A DNA stretch of 64,000 bases, taken from Pseudomonadota bacterium. Lineage in GTDB: Bacteria; Pseudomonadota; Gammaproteobacteria; Steroidobacterales; Steroidobacteraceae. A program made the translations under genes and the position numbers. This document shows, one piece after another, positions 1 to 10,484 of the stretch. The stretch spans positions 620,001 to 684,000 of the forward strand of contig JADIYJ010000027.1 in assembly GCA_016705325.1 (NCBI GenBank), written 5' to 3'. Within the stretch, counting starts at the first letter, position 1; the number at the start of each line of letters is the position of its first letter. The notes below the pieces were generated by a model, which saw only the letters and a list, made by a program, of their open reading frames with translations, was not told the DNA's origin and did not search any database.

Positions 1-1163
1 TAGACGTGACCCATCTCGTGATAGATGGTCTGCAGCTCCTCGAACGTCGGACGCGTGCACATCTTGATGCGCACGTCGTCCTTGCCGTCCATGTGCCACG
101 CGCTGGCGTGGCATTGCACGTTGCGGTCACGCGGCTGCGACAGCATCGAGCGTTCCCAGAACGTCGCCGGCAACGCCGGGAACGCGATCGACTGGTAGAA
201 CGCCTCGGCGGACTTCGCCATGCGCACCGAGTCGTAATTCTGCGCGACGAGCGCGGAGTCCACGTCGAGCTGGCTCACGCCCGGATACGGCTCGAAGATG
301 TCGTAGGCGGCATCCCATTGCTGGGCCCACATGTTGCCGAACAGGTGCGCCGGGATCGGCTTGCCCGCCGGCACCTTGTCCTCGCCGTACTTTGCCGCGA
401 GCCTGCCGCGCGCGTAGCACTGCAGGTCCTTGTAGAGCGGCTCGACCTGCTGGTAGAGGCGTGCAGCTTCCCTGGTGAAGTCGTCAGCGGGCATGTCGTA
501 ACCCGAGCGCCACATTGCGCCCAGGTCCTTGTAGCCCAGCGTGCGCGCGCCTTCGTTCGCCAGATCGGTGAAGCGGACGTAGTCGGGGCGCAGCCCGCGG
601 GCCTGGTCGTGCCAGCCCTTCCAGGCGTCGAGCAGTTCGTCGTAATTGCGGCTTTCCTCGAGCACGGTCTTGAGCTGCACTTCGTCGCGGCAGTCCTTGC
701 CGCCGTCCTTGCAGTACCTGGCCTCGCCGTACTTCGCTTCCATGCCTGCCAGGATCGTCGCGAGCTCGGCGCGCTTCGCGGGATCGTCGGGCGCCGGCGC
801 CGCCACGCCCTGCCGCAACAGGTCGATGGCGCGGCGCGATGCAGCGCTCATCGGCTTGCCGTCGAACTGCTTCGATTCCTCGACCGCCCTGCTGAAGGCG
901 GCGAGGAAGCGTTCGTTGGCTCGCGCGCTGAGCCACTGCGTGTCGACCGTGATGTAGGTCGCCTGCGTCCAGCCGGCGGCATTGAGCTCGCGGTAGATGT
1001 CGGCGAATTCCCTGTTGAGTCGTGCGACGAACTCGTCGCCGGTCTCGGCGGCTGCGTTGCCCACTGGCGCGACAGCGCACAGCGCGATGGCAACGGCTGC
1101 GGCGAGTCGCCGACGCAGGCGCAAGGGAGAGATGCAACGCGGGACGGCACGGTTCGGGGACAT
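1..1163 (-). CDS. M2-family peptidyl-dipeptidase (ACE-like), C-terminus cut by window edge
   Basis: Secreted zinc dipeptidyl carboxypeptidase of the M2 family, which removes dipeptides from the C-terminus of peptides in the periplasm. The visible 387 codons begin with a cleavable signal peptide (basic MSPNR start, hydrophobic run, cleavage near the AAAE stretch). They continue through the alpha-helical M2 domain and end at the zinc site HEMGH, the last residues before the window edge. The glutamate zinc ligand and C-terminal half lie outside the window. The ATG lies 23 bases after the stop of the GntR gene, so it is probably the last gene of the POT-GntR-peptidase transcript. Family call is firm; substrate is unknown. 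Confidence 0.85.
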   Translation of the reverse strand, partial: MSPNRAVPRCISPLRLRRRLAAAVAIALCAVAPVGNAAAETGDEFVARLNREFADIYRELNAAGWTQATYITVDTQWLSARANERFLAAFSRAVEESKQFDGKPMSAASRRAIDLLRQGVAAPAPDDPAKRAELATILAGMEAKYGEARYCKDGGKDCRDEVQLKTVLEESRNYDELLDAWKGWHDQARGLRPDYVRFTDLANEGARTLGYKDLGAMWRSGYDMPADDFTREAARLYQQVEPLYKDLQCYARGRLAAKYGEDKVPAGKPIPAHLFGNMWAQQWDAAYDIFEPYPGVSQLDVDSALVAQNYDSVRMAKSAEAFYQSIAFPALPATFWERSMLSQPRDRNVQCHASAWHMDGKDDVRIKMCTRPTFEELQTIYHEMGHV

Positions 1164-1186
1164 GGCGGGCTCCGGCAGCGCCGGAC

Positions 1187-1966
1187 TCAGTCGAGGCCGA
1201 CTTTCGTTTCGACGCGGTAACTGAAGAGGTCGGAATTGTAACGGGCCACGAGGTGATCCTGCAGCTGGCCCTGCGCGTCGTAGGAAAAGCGGACGAGCTT
1301 GAGCAGCGGCTTGCCGCTCGGGACGTCGAGCGCGCGGGCCACGTCAGGCGCCGCGCCCTCCGCGCTGAGGAAGCGCTCCATGCGCGCGATCCTGAGCCCG
1401 TAGCGTTCGAACAGCGTCAGCCGGCTCGCGCCCTCGAATTCCTTTTTCGGCATCGACGCCGAGAATTTCGGCGTCCACGAGACATAGTGCGCGAATGGCC
1501 GGCCGCTCGAGCTGCGCACCCGCACGAGCTGGCACACGCGAATGCCGGGACCGAGGGCGAATGCCGCCTGCAGGTCCGGTGGCGGCACCGCCATGCGCTT
1601 CAACAGGACCGTGAGCGTCGTGTCGCGGCCGAGGTCGCCGAGGCTTTCCGCGTTGGAGCCGAGTGGCGCGACGATCGGCGCGGGGCGGTCCGCGTGACTG
1701 ACGAACGTGCCCTTGCCACGGTGCCGGACCACCAGGCCCTTGGCGGCGAGCTCGACCAGTGTGCGCCGCGCGGTGATGCGCGAGACGTCGAAACCGTCCG
1801 CGAGCTCCTTCTCGGACGGCATGCGCGACGCGTTCGGCAGCACGCCCTTCACGATGGCGTCGTGCAGGACCGTGTACAGCTGGAAATACAGCGGCGAGGG
1901 CGAATCGGCGTCGATCAGTCCCCGGTCGAGCAGGGCGAGCGCCGCCGCGCCTTCGGTCCGTCTCAT
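1187..1966 (-). CDS. GntR/HutC-type transcriptional regulator with UTRA domain
   Basis: DNA-binding repressor of the HutC subfamily, 259 aa. Residues about 15-85 form the GntR winged helix (PLYFQLYTVLHDAI, then PSEKELADGFDVSRITARR). Residues about 100-250 are a UTRA ligand-binding domain with its typical ending (LQDHLVARYNSDLFSYRVE). I start at the ATG at 1966; an in-frame start further upstream would overlap the transporter stop and adds a low-quality leader. It sits 25 bases behind a POT transporter and 23 bases before the M2 peptidase, so it probably senses a peptide or breakdown product and controls this operon. The ligand is not deducible. Confidence 0.88.
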   Translation of the reverse strand: MRRTEGAAALALLDRGLIDADSPSPLYFQLYTVLHDAIVKGVLPNASRMPSEKELADGFDVSRITARRTLVELAAKGLVVRHRGKGTFVSHADRPAPIVAPLGSNAESLGDLGRDTTLTVLLKRMAVPPPDLQAAFALGPGIRVCQLVRVRSSSGRPFAHYVSWTPKFSASMPKKEFEGASRLTLFERYGLRIARMERFLSAEGAAPDVARALDVPSGKPLLKLVRFSYDAQGQLQDHLVARYNSDLFSYRVETKVGLD

Positions 1967-1991
1967 GCAGGCGCTCCGTCGCCGTGTGCCA

Positions 1992-3362
<1,371 letters not shown>

Positions 3363-3439
3363 TATTTTTTCGCTGTTCCAATGGGTTGCGCCAGCGGGCG
3401 CGAGGCTGCAGAGTCTGGTGGATGTTGCGGTGCAAGGGC

Positions 3440-3490
3440 AAGCCGGAGGGACGGGCACCTTCCTGACGGAAATAGGTGCCTGTCTCCGTT
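3440..3490 (-). repeat. REP-like inverted repeat after POT copy 2
   Basis: Just behind the TAG stop of POT copy 2 the minus strand carries arms GACAGGCACCT and AGGTGCCCGTC around a loop containing ATTTCCGTCAGG. That is an 11-base stem with one mismatch. It can act as a transcript 3'-end hairpin. The CACCTATTTCCG core recurs upstream of POT copy 2 (about 4980-5010), and a GGCACCTATCT variant lies at 53120-53197, so it looks like a dispersed intergenic repeat. Confidence 0.55.
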
Positions 3491-4918
3491 CTACCTGATA
3501 CCGCCAGCCAGCCGCTGCACGCGGCCGGCGATCAGCAGCAGCGCGGCGCCCGACCCCAGCGAGACGAGTGCGATCTTCAGGTACTGGCCAGGCATCGACG
3601 CTACGTCCTGTGCATCGAACTCGCCGGCGACGAGACCGGCGAGCAACAGGCCGAGCGACGTCGCCAGGAACCACAGCCCCATCATCTGGCCGACGAAGCG
3701 GGACGGTGCGAGCTTCGTGACCGAGCTGAGACCCACGGGGCTCAGGCACAACTCGCCGAAGCAATGCAGCAGGTAGGCCAGCAGCAGCCACTGCGGACCC
3801 GCGAGGCGGCCGCTGGCAACCACCGTGGCGGCACCCACCATCACGACGAATCCCAGGCCGAGCAGCAACAGTCCCAGCGCGAACTTGGCCGGGGCCGCAG
3901 GGTCGAGGTTGCGCCGGCCGAGGTGAATCCACAGCGCGGAGAACGCCGGCGCGAACAGCAGGATGTAGAGCGAGCTGGGCGCCTGGAACCAGCCCGCCGG
4001 GATCTCGAAGCCGCCGACCATGCGATCGGTGAACCGTTCCGCGAACAGGTTCAACGAGGACCCTGCCTGTTCGTAGCCGGCCCAGAACAGCGCGGATGAC
4101 ACGAACAGGGCGAGCACGACCAGCACGCGCCGGCGCTCGGTGCGGTCAAGGCCGGCGAACGCGAGCAGGTAGCTGAAATACCCCACGGTCACGCCGACGA
4201 TCGCAACGGCGGTCCAGCGTGCGACAAGCGTCGGGTCGAACGTGATGATGCCGGCGGCAATCAGTGTCGTGACGACAGCGACGGCAGCCAGCACGGCCAG
4301 GACTCCGCGCCACTGCCGCCGGTCGGCTGCGAGCAGGGCGGGATGCGTGGGACGCGCTCGCTTGCCGGCGTCGCCGAGGTGATGACGCGTCAGCAGGAAC
4401 TGCGCGAGTCCCAGCGCCATCGCGACGGCGGCACCCGCAAATCCGGCCCGCCAGCCGTACCGCTGCGCCAGCCAGGGCGTCGCCAGCGAGCCGACCAATG
4501 CTCCGACGTTGATGCCCATGTAGAAGAGAGTGAATCCTGCGTCACGCGCGGCACCACCGTGCGGATACAGCTGCGCCACCATCGCGCTGATGTTCGGCTT
4601 CAGCAGGCCGACGCCGAGCACGACCACCAGGCAACCGAGGTAGAAGAGCGTGGAGCCTGCCGGGATGGCCAGCAGCGTGTTGCCGACCAGGATCAACGCG
4701 GCTCCCCACACGACCGCACGTTGAGCTCCGAGCAGGCGGTCGGCGAGCCAGCCGCCGGGCAGGGCCATCAGGTACGTCGCCGTGGTGTAGAGGCCGTAGA
4801 TCGCCGTGGCCTTGCGGTCGTCGAGCCCGAAGCCGCCGGTCGCGACGGCGTCGACCAGGAACAGGATCAGGATTCCGCGCATCCCGTAATAGGTGAAGCG
4901 CTCCCACATCTCCGTCAT
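3491..4918 (-). CDS. POT/PTR2-family peptide transporter (copy 2)
   Basis: Proton-coupled di/tripeptide symporter, 475 aa from the ATG at 4918. ExxER is at the extreme N-terminus (E3, E6, R7). It has GGWLADRLLGAQRAV, FYMGINVGALVG and ESSLNLF-type motifs shared with copy 3. Compared with copies 1 and 3 it lacks about 15 residues before ExxER. The upstream frame stays open and encodes the expected WFGQPRGLATLF stretch but has no ATG, GTG or TTG, so the true start may be non-canonical or lost. It is much closer to copy 3 than to copy 1. Confidence 0.9.
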   Translation of the reverse strand: MTEMWERFTYYGMRGILILFLVDAVATGGFGLDDRKATAIYGLYTTATYLMALPGGWLADRLLGAQRAVVWGAALILVGNTLLAIPAGSTLFYLGCLVVVLGVGLLKPNISAMVAQLYPHGGAARDAGFTLFYMGINVGALVGSLATPWLAQRYGWRAGFAGAAVAMALGLAQFLLTRHHLGDAGKRARPTHPALLAADRRQWRGVLAVLAAVAVVTTLIAAGIITFDPTLVARWTAVAIVGVTVGYFSYLLAFAGLDRTERRRVLVVLALFVSSALFWAGYEQAGSSLNLFAERFTDRMVGGFEIPAGWFQAPSSLYILLFAPAFSALWIHLGRRNLDPAAPAKFALGLLLLGLGFVVMVGAATVVASGRLAGPQWLLLAYLLHCFGELCLSPVGLSSVTKLAPSRFVGQMMGLWFLATSLGLLLAGLVAGEFDAQDVASMPGQYLKIALVSLGSGAALLLIAGRVQRLAGGIR

Positions 4919-4973
4919 GAAGAGTGTGGCGAGTCCCCGCGGTTGCCCGAACCACTGATCCCGAATGGCGAGT

Positions 4974-5012
4974 CCCCCTGGCGGAAATAGGTGAATGTCC
5001 CTATTGGGGTCC
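4974..5012 (-). repeat. Partial REP-like sequence (CACCTATTTCCG core)
   Basis: The 104-base gap between the amidohydrolase stop and POT copy 2 holds a second copy of the GGACA..CACCTATTTCCG core found at 3440-3490, here without the matching second arm. It is best read as a decayed dispersed repeat. Confidence 0.4.
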
Positions 5013-5022
5013 GGACTGCGGC

Positions 5023-6339
5023 CTATTTCTTGTACACGGTTCCCTGTTTCATGACGAACTCGACGGCGTCCATGGCGTGAATGTCCGCGAGCGGGTCGCG
5101 TGTCACGGCGACGATGTCGGCCGCGTAGCCGGGAGCCACCTGTCCCACCTCGGCTTCGATGCCGAGCGCCTCGGCGCCGACCTTCGTGGCCGCCTGGATA
5201 GCCTGCATCGGCGTCATCCCGTACTGCACCATGTAGGCGAGCTGCTTCGGCGCGTCCTTGTGCGGATGCACGCCGGTGTCAGTTCCCATCGTCAGCTTGA
5301 TGCCCATCTGCACGGCCTTGCGGAAATTGTCGCGCTGCGCCTGCGCCACTTCGCGGTCCTTGCGCAGGAACTCCTCCAGCTCGCCGCGCTTCGGGCCCTG
5401 GGTCTGCGTGTACTCGGTGTTCAGGATGTCCATCGACAGGAACGCACCGTTCTTCTGCGCCAGGTCGAGGCCCTCCTGGTCGATCAGGCTCGCGTGCTCG
5501 ATCGTGTCGACGCCGGCCTTGAGCGCGACCTTGATGCCATTGGCGCCGTGCGCATGCACCGCGACCTTGCGGCCGTGCATGTGGGCTTCGTCGACGATGG
5601 CGGCGACTTCTTCCGGCGTGTACTGCTGCGCGCCGACGCGCGTGCCCTTGGAGAACACGCCGCCGGTGCCGCAATACTTGATCACGTCCACGCCGTACTT
5701 CACGTTCCTGCGCACCATGGCGCGCACCGCGTCGACTCCGTCGGCCACGCCCTCGCCGCGATCGTTGTATTCGGGCGCGAGCATGTTGCTGTCGCAATGG
5801 CCGCCGGTGATCCCCAGCGCCGGTCCCGACGCCAGGATGCGCGGTCCGATCACGTCGCCGGCGTTGATGGCATCGCGCAGCGCGACGTCCGAGTAACCGC
5901 CGGCGCCGACGTTGCGGATCGTCGTCACGCCGGAGAGCAGCGTCTCGCGGCCGAAGCGCGCACCCATCAGCGCTTCGCGCGGCACCGAAATGCCATAGCC
6001 GTAATACGGTGGCAGCGTCGGGTCGCCGGTGACGTGCGTGTGCGTGTCGATGAGTCCCGGCAGCACCGTCTTGCTCGAGAGGTCGATGACGGTGGCACCT
6101 GGCGGCACCGCCGTCACGCCCGCGGCGCCCACCGCGCTGATCTTGCCGCCCTGCACGACGATCACCTGGTCGTTGCGCACCCGGCCGCTCGCCACGTCGA
6201 TGAGCCTGCCCGCCTTGATCACCGTGACGGGTTCGGGAGCCGCAGCCGGCGGCACGTCGGCGGCAAAGACCGTCGGGATCGCACATACCGCGAAGGCAGC
6301 GAACACGCGGCGGATGGACAGGCACGAAGTCGGACGCAT
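5023..6339 (-). CDS. Secreted metal-dependent amidohydrolase (imidazolonepropionase/prolidase-like)
   Basis: Amidohydrolase-superfamily enzyme, 438 aa, with a Sec signal peptide (basic start, then a hydrophobic segment ending near AAD). Metal-site residues are visible: H100 and H102 in DTHTH, the carboxylated lysine K221 in DVIKYCGTGG, H262/H264 in AVHAHG, H282 in EHASL and D354 in MGTDTGVH. This subgroup includes Xaa-Pro and Xaa-Arg dipeptidases. Being flanked by two POT peptide importers, with a secreted M2 dipeptidase further along, supports a role in trimming peptides. The exact substrate is inference. Confidence 0.85.
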   Translation of the reverse strand: MRPTSCLSIRRVFAAFAVCAIPTVFAADVPPAAAPEPVTVIKAGRLIDVASGRVRNDQVIVVQGGKISAVGAAGVTAVPPGATVIDLSSKTVLPGLIDTHTHVTGDPTLPPYYGYGISVPREALMGARFGRETLLSGVTTIRNVGAGGYSDVALRDAINAGDVIGPRILASGPALGITGGHCDSNMLAPEYNDRGEGVADGVDAVRAMVRRNVKYGVDVIKYCGTGGVFSKGTRVGAQQYTPEEVAAIVDEAHMHGRKVAVHAHGANGIKVALKAGVDTIEHASLIDQEGLDLAQKNGAFLSMDILNTEYTQTQGPKRGELEEFLRKDREVAQAQRDNFRKAVQMGIKLTMGTDTGVHPHKDAPKQLAYMVQYGMTPMQAIQAATKVGAEALGIEAEVGQVAPGYAADIVAVTRDPLADIHAMDAVEFVMKQGTVYKK

Positions 6340-6385
6340 TCAGGTCTCCAGTCTCAGGACGAATGATTGACGGTGGTATCGAGGC

Positions 6386-7846
6386 TCAGCGGACGTTGCC
6401 CATGAGCCGCGCGAGCGGGCGGCTGATGAGCAGCAGGAACACGCCGATGCCGCAGGCGTAGAGCACGATGCCCATGAATCGATCGGGCATCGCAGCGAGG
6501 TTGGTGGCGTCGAAGCCGCCGGCGATGAGGCCGGCCATGAGCTTGCCGAGCGAGCTGCCGAGGAACCAGACGCCCATCATCTGCCCGACCAGCCGCGCTG
6601 GCGCGAGCTTGGTCACGGTCGAGAGGCCGACGGGGCTGACGCAGAGCTCGCCGAACACGGTGAGCAGGTAGGTCAGGATCAGCAGGTACGCCGGGGCGTT
6701 GGCGCCGCCGGCCACGATGTTGGCCGCGGACACCATGAACAGGAAGCCGAGGCCCATCAGCAGCAGGCCGAAGGCGAACTTGAGCGGTGCCGCAGGATCC
6801 ATCTGGCGTCGCGCGAGTTGCACCCACAGCGCCGAGAAGACCGGCGCAAACAGGATGACGAACGCCGGCTGCACCGACTGGAACCAGCCCGCGGGAATCT
6901 CGAAGCCACCGACCATGCGATCGATGTAGCGCTTGGCGAAGAGGTTCAGCGACGACCCCGCCTGCTCGTACCCCGACCAGAACGACGCGACTCCCAGGAA
7001 CATCACCAGCACGACGACCATGCGCTTGCGTTCGACCGGATCGAGCCCCGCGCCGAAGAACAGGTACAGGAAGTACAGCGCGGCCATGCCCACCAGCACG
7101 TAGGCGGCGCCCTTGGCGAGCCGCGCCGGGTCGAGGTGCACGGTCCCGGAAAACAGCAGGGCCGCAACCGCGGCGAACACGGCCAGCGCGATCCAGAGCC
7201 GGCGCCAGTCGGTCGCAAGTCCAGCGCCGCCGTCGTTGCGGTTCGGGTGCGCGCCGGCGCCGTTGAACAGCCGGCGTGACAGCCAGAACTGCAGCAGTCC
7301 GAACGGCAGGCCGATCGCCGCCGCGAGAAAACCGATGCGCCAGCCGTAACGCTGCGCCAGCCAGCCCGCGATCAACGGGCCGATGAACGCGCCGAGGTTG
7401 ATCCCCATGTAGAAGATCGTGAAGCCTGCGTCACGCCGGCCGCCGCCCTCGGGATAGAGGTCGGCGACGAGCGTGGAAACGTTCGGTTTCAGCAGGCCGA
7501 CGCCGAGGATGATCACCACCAGCCCGCCGAAGAAGAGCTGCTTCGGGCCGGGGATCGTCAGCATCAGGGTGCCGAGCGTCATCAGGGTGCCGCCGATCAT
7601 GACCGCGCGTTGCGCGCCGAGCAGCCGGTCGGCGATCCAGCCGCCCGGCAGCGCAGCCATGAACACGGCCGCCGTGTAGAGACCGTAGATCGCGGTCGCG
7701 GTCTTGTCGTCGAAGCCATAGCCGCCGTTGTCGACGGCATCGACCAGGAACAGCACGAGCAGGGCGCGCATGCCGTAGAACGTGAAGCGCTCCCACATCT
7801 CCGTGAAGAAGAGCGTCGACAGCGCGCGTGGATGTCCCCCCAGCAC
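6386..7846 (-). CDS. POT/PTR2-family peptide transporter (copy 3)
   Basis: Proton-dependent peptide symporter, 486 aa, with a GTG start at 7846. ExxER lies at E16, E19, R20, followed by FYGMRALLVLFLVDAV, GGWIADRLLGAQRAV and FYMGINLGAFIGPL. It starts 8 bases after the tatC stop, so it is likely transcribed with tatABC as well as with the downstream amidohydrolase (46-base gap). High similarity to copy 2 over the whole length suggests a tandem duplication with the amidohydrolase between the copies. Confidence 0.93.
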   Translation of the reverse strand: MLGGHPRALSTLFFTEMWERFTFYGMRALLVLFLVDAVDNGGYGFDDKTATAIYGLYTAAVFMAALPGGWIADRLLGAQRAVMIGGTLMTLGTLMLTIPGPKQLFFGGLVVIILGVGLLKPNVSTLVADLYPEGGGRRDAGFTIFYMGINLGAFIGPLIAGWLAQRYGWRIGFLAAAIGLPFGLLQFWLSRRLFNGAGAHPNRNDGGAGLATDWRRLWIALAVFAAVAALLFSGTVHLDPARLAKGAAYVLVGMAALYFLYLFFGAGLDPVERKRMVVVLVMFLGVASFWSGYEQAGSSLNLFAKRYIDRMVGGFEIPAGWFQSVQPAFVILFAPVFSALWVQLARRQMDPAAPLKFAFGLLLMGLGFLFMVSAANIVAGGANAPAYLLILTYLLTVFGELCVSPVGLSTVTKLAPARLVGQMMGVWFLGSSLGKLMAGLIAGGFDATNLAAMPDRFMGIVLYACGIGVFLLLISRPLARLMGNVR

Positions 7847-7854
7847 CTGGCGAC

Positions 7855-8625
7855 TCAGCTCTCGGTCGCGGTCGCCGGGGTGCCCCGGCTTTTCTGGATC
7901 ATGCGCGCGAACACGATGCCCAGTTCATACAGCAGGTACATCGGCACGGCCATGAAACTCTGCGACACCGCGTCCGGCGGCGTCAGGAACGCCGCGATGA
8001 TGAAGATGCCGAGGATGACGTAGCCGCGGTTGCGCGTCAGCACCTCGAGCTTGACGAGTCCCGTCACCACCAGCAGCACCACGGCCACCGGCATCTCGAA
8101 CGCGATGCCGAACGCCATGAACAGCAGCAGCACGAAATCCAGGTATTGCGCGATGTCCGTCATCATCTTCACGCCCACCGGCGTGGTCGACGCGAGGAAC
8201 TGGAACATCAGCGGGAAGACGACGTAGTAGGCGAACGCGATGCCCGCGTAGAACAGCACGATGCTCGAGACGACCAGGGGCGCCGCGAAGCGCCGCTCGC
8301 GCTTGTAGAGTCCGGGTGCAACGAAGCCCCAGACCTGGAACAGGATGTAGGGCATCGCCAGGAAGATCGCGCCCATCAGGGAGAGCTTGAGTGGCGCCAT
8401 GAAGGGCGACACCACGCTGGTCGCGATCAGCGACGTGCCGGCCGGCAGCTTGTCGATCAGCGGCCGCGCGACCAGCGTGAACAGCTCGTTCTGGAAGAAC
8501 GCGAGCGGCACGAAGCAGACGACGACGGCGATGACCGTGCGCAGCAACCGGTCCCGCAGCTCGAGGAGGTGCGAGACGAGCGTGCCCTCGGCCAGCGGCT
8601 CTCCCTCAGCCGGGCTTTGGCTCAT
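7855..8625 (-). CDS. tatC: Twin-arginine translocase subunit TatC
   Basis: Polytopic core of the Tat export system, 256 aa, which binds twin-arginine signal peptides. The conserved N-terminal HLLELRDRLLR motif is at residues about 19-29. Six membrane segments follow, with FQVWGFVAPGLYKRERR in the first cytosolic loop. The start overlaps the tatB stop by one base (TGATG), so the two are translationally coupled. At least two predicted Tat substrates are encoded about 12-14 kb away in this window. Confidence 0.97.
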   Translation of the reverse strand: MSQSPAEGEPLAEGTLVSHLLELRDRLLRTVIAVVVCFVPLAFFQNELFTLVARPLIDKLPAGTSLIATSVVSPFMAPLKLSLMGAIFLAMPYILFQVWGFVAPGLYKRERRFAAPLVVSSIVLFYAGIAFAYYVVFPLMFQFLASTTPVGVKMMTDIAQYLDFVLLLFMAFGIAFEMPVAVVLLVVTGLVKLEVLTRNRGYVILGIFIIAAFLTPPDAVSQSFMAVPMYLLYELGIVFARMIQKSRGTPATATES

Positions 8626-8966
8626 CAGCGATCGTCTCGGCCGGTGAGGAGTGGGCGGGTGGCGTTGCCGCGGCGAGCGTGCCGGTGCGGCGCGGAGTCG
8701 GCGCCGGGGGCGGGGGGGGGCGGGCCGCGGGCGGGGGCGGGGGCGTGGATCGTGTTCGATTGTCCGGAGGCTGCCGGCGCGGTGTCGGCGAGCGGATCGA
8801 ACTGCGTCTCCTGCTCGAGCTGGCTGCGGAGCTGGCGCGCCATGGATCGTGCGCGGCCTGCCCAGCGACCGAGGTCAGCAGCGAGCTTCGGCAACCGCGC
8901 CGGCCCGAGCACGAGCAGCGCAATGCCGAAGATCAGGATGATCTCGGTGAAGCCGACCTCGAACAT
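8625..8966 (-). CDS. tatB: Sec-independent translocase subunit TatB
   Basis: Single-span TatB, 113 aa: N-terminal membrane helix (FEVGFTEIILIFGIALLVLGP) followed by the amphipathic helix RLPKLAADLGRWAGRARSM. The E8 and GP hinge typical of TatB are present. The tail is proline/alanine-rich and is encoded by a very G-rich stretch (plus strand about 8700-8750) with runs up to eight G; the length of these runs is the least reliable part of the gene. Confidence 0.95.
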   Translation of the reverse strand: MFEVGFTEIILIFGIALLVLGPARLPKLAADLGRWAGRARSMARQLRSQLEQETQFDPLADTAPAASGQSNTIHAPAPARGPPPPAPGADSAPHRHARRGNATRPLLTGRDDR

Positions 8967-8975
8967 GCGGCTGGA

Positions 8976-9221
8976 TCAGCCTGCTTTGCCGTCCGTCTTG
9001 GACGTGGACGACGCGGGCTCCTGGAAGCTGGCGTCCTTGGTGCCGCCGCTGGTCAGGTCCGTCAGCTGCTTGTTCTGCTCGTCCTCGCCTTCGTTCATGG
9101 CCTTCTTGAAGCCGCGCACGGCCCCGCCGAGGTCCGAGCCGATGTTCTTCAGCTTCTTGGCCCCGAACAGGACGAGCGCAATCGCCAGGATGATGAGCAG
9201 TTCGCGAAAACCGATACCCAT
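8976..9221 (-). CDS. tatA: Sec-independent translocase subunit TatA
   Basis: Pore-forming TatA, 81 aa. The ATG at 9221 gives the classical MGIGFRELLIILAIALVLFG membrane helix, then the AKKLKNIGSDLGGAVRGFKKAM amphipathic helix (FGAKKL hinge) and a short polar tail. A start seven codons upstream exists but gives an atypical leader. It lies 50 bases after dtd and 9 bases before tatB. Confidence 0.96.
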   Translation of the reverse strand: MGIGFRELLIILAIALVLFGAKKLKNIGSDLGGAVRGFKKAMNEGEDEQNKQLTDLTSGGTKDASFQEPASSTSKTDGKAG

Positions 9222-9271
9222 GGAGTTCTCCGGGGCCCGCAAAAACGGGGGCCGCCATCATACGACAATCG

Positions 9272-9739
9272 CTATCGCGACTCGTTTGCCGCGCCTGCGG
9301 AAAACCGCAGCCAGAACGTGACGGGCCCGTCGTTCACCAGCGAAACCTTCATCTCGGCCCCGAAGCGACCCGTGGCCACCTTGCCCGGCAGCGCTGCACG
9401 GGCGTATTCGACGACCCGCTCGAACAGTTGCCGGCCGAGTTCGGGTGCGGCGGCCGTCGTGAAGCTCGGGCGCAGGCCCTTGCGCGTGTCGGCCGCGAGC
9501 GTGAACTGGGAAACCAGCAGCAGTTCGCCACCGGTGTCGGCGAGGCTCAGGTTCATGCGTCCGGCATCGTCGCCGAACACGCGATAGCTCACGGCCCGGT
9601 CGACCAGGCGCCGGGCAGTCGCGTCGTCGTCACCGGGCTCGACGGCCACGAATGCCAACAAGCCGGGACCAATCTGGCCCACGATCTCGTCATCGACGCG
9701 GACATTGGCTTCAGAGACGCGCTGGATCAGCAGGATCAC
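9272..9739 (-). CDS. dtd: D-aminoacyl-tRNA deacylase
   Basis: Trans-editing enzyme that hydrolyses D-amino acids (and glycine) from mischarged tRNAs, 155 aa from the GTG at 9739. A second GTG nine codons upstream would add an atypical leader. Both family signatures are visible: SQFTLAADTRKGLRPSF and the cis-proline NDGPVTFWL motif. The segment RRLVDRAVSYRVFGDDAGRMN is also characteristic. It precedes tatABC and is probably cotranscribed. Confidence 0.93.
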   Translation of the reverse strand: MILLIQRVSEANVRVDDEIVGQIGPGLLAFVAVEPGDDDATARRLVDRAVSYRVFGDDAGRMNLSLADTGGELLLVSQFTLAADTRKGLRPSFTTAAAPELGRQLFERVVEYARAALPGKVATGRFGAEMKVSLVNDGPVTFWLRFSAGAANESR

Positions 9740-9870
9740 GGCGTTTCTTCCGACAAGATCTCCCACTTTCTAAAAATGCCAGCAGATGGCCCGAAAGTCA
9801 AGGAAGTTCAAGGAAGTGGGGAAAAGACGGAATAGAAAGTCGAAACAGAAAGAGAAAGTGGCATCAGAAA

Positions 9871-10440
9871 TCACTGAGCACCGAGCTCCTGGGCTTTCTC
9901 CAGCGCTTCCTGCGCCTGGGGATTCTTGCCGCGGGCCTGCAGCGAATCGGCGATCAGCTGCCAGGCAGCCGATTGCGTGCGGTTGTCACCCACCGCCATC
10001 GACAGCGCCTTGCGGCCCATCGATTCCGCCTGCGCGTAGTTGCGCTGGTCCATCCGCAGCCGGCCCATCTCGATCCACAGCAGCGGATTGCTGGGCTCGA
10101 TGCGCAGCGCGCGGTCGAGCGATCCGGCCGCGCCGGGCAGGTCGCCCTTCTTGCGCTGTGTCTGCGCTTGCGTGACCAGCGCCTTGCTGGCCGGGCTGAG
10201 GGTGGCTGGCGCCACTTTCGGGCGCTCGCGTGGCACCGGGACCGACGGTGCCGGCCCCTGGATCACGGGTTCCGCCGGCAGGGTCGAGGTGACCGTGGGC
10301 GGCTCGGAGATCACCGGCGCGCTGCCACCCTGGGGTGCGGGCCTGGTCGTGGCTGGTGGCTGCGAACGGAAGGGTTGCAGCGAGCAACCCGCGGCTGCGA
10401 GCACGGCGACGGCAACGAACGTTCGCGACAGCGGGAGCAT
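9871..10440 (-). CDS. TPR-containing lipoprotein
   Basis: Lipoprotein of 189 aa. The signal peptide ends in the lipobox LAAAGC with the lipidated cysteine at position 19. A proline-rich linker of about 60 residues follows. The C-terminal 90 residues are about two tetratricopeptide repeats (GDLPGAAGSLDRALRIEPSNP, then NYAQAESMGRKAL). It lies 44 bases after the PBP1B gene, so a role as an envelope accessory to the peptidoglycan synthase (LpoB-like position) is plausible, but this is inferred only from location. Confidence 0.8.
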   Translation of the reverse strand: MLPLSRTFVAVAVLAAAGCSLQPFRSQPPATTRPAPQGGSAPVISEPPTVTSTLPAEPVIQGPAPSVPVPRERPKVAPATLSPASKALVTQAQTQRKKGDLPGAAGSLDRALRIEPSNPLLWIEMGRLRMDQRNYAQAESMGRKALSMAVGDNRTQSAAWQLIADSLQARGKNPQAQEALEKAQELGAQ

Positions 10441-10484
10441 TGAAATACCTCGGCCGCGATTGTCCGGCCCCCGCGCGGACCAGA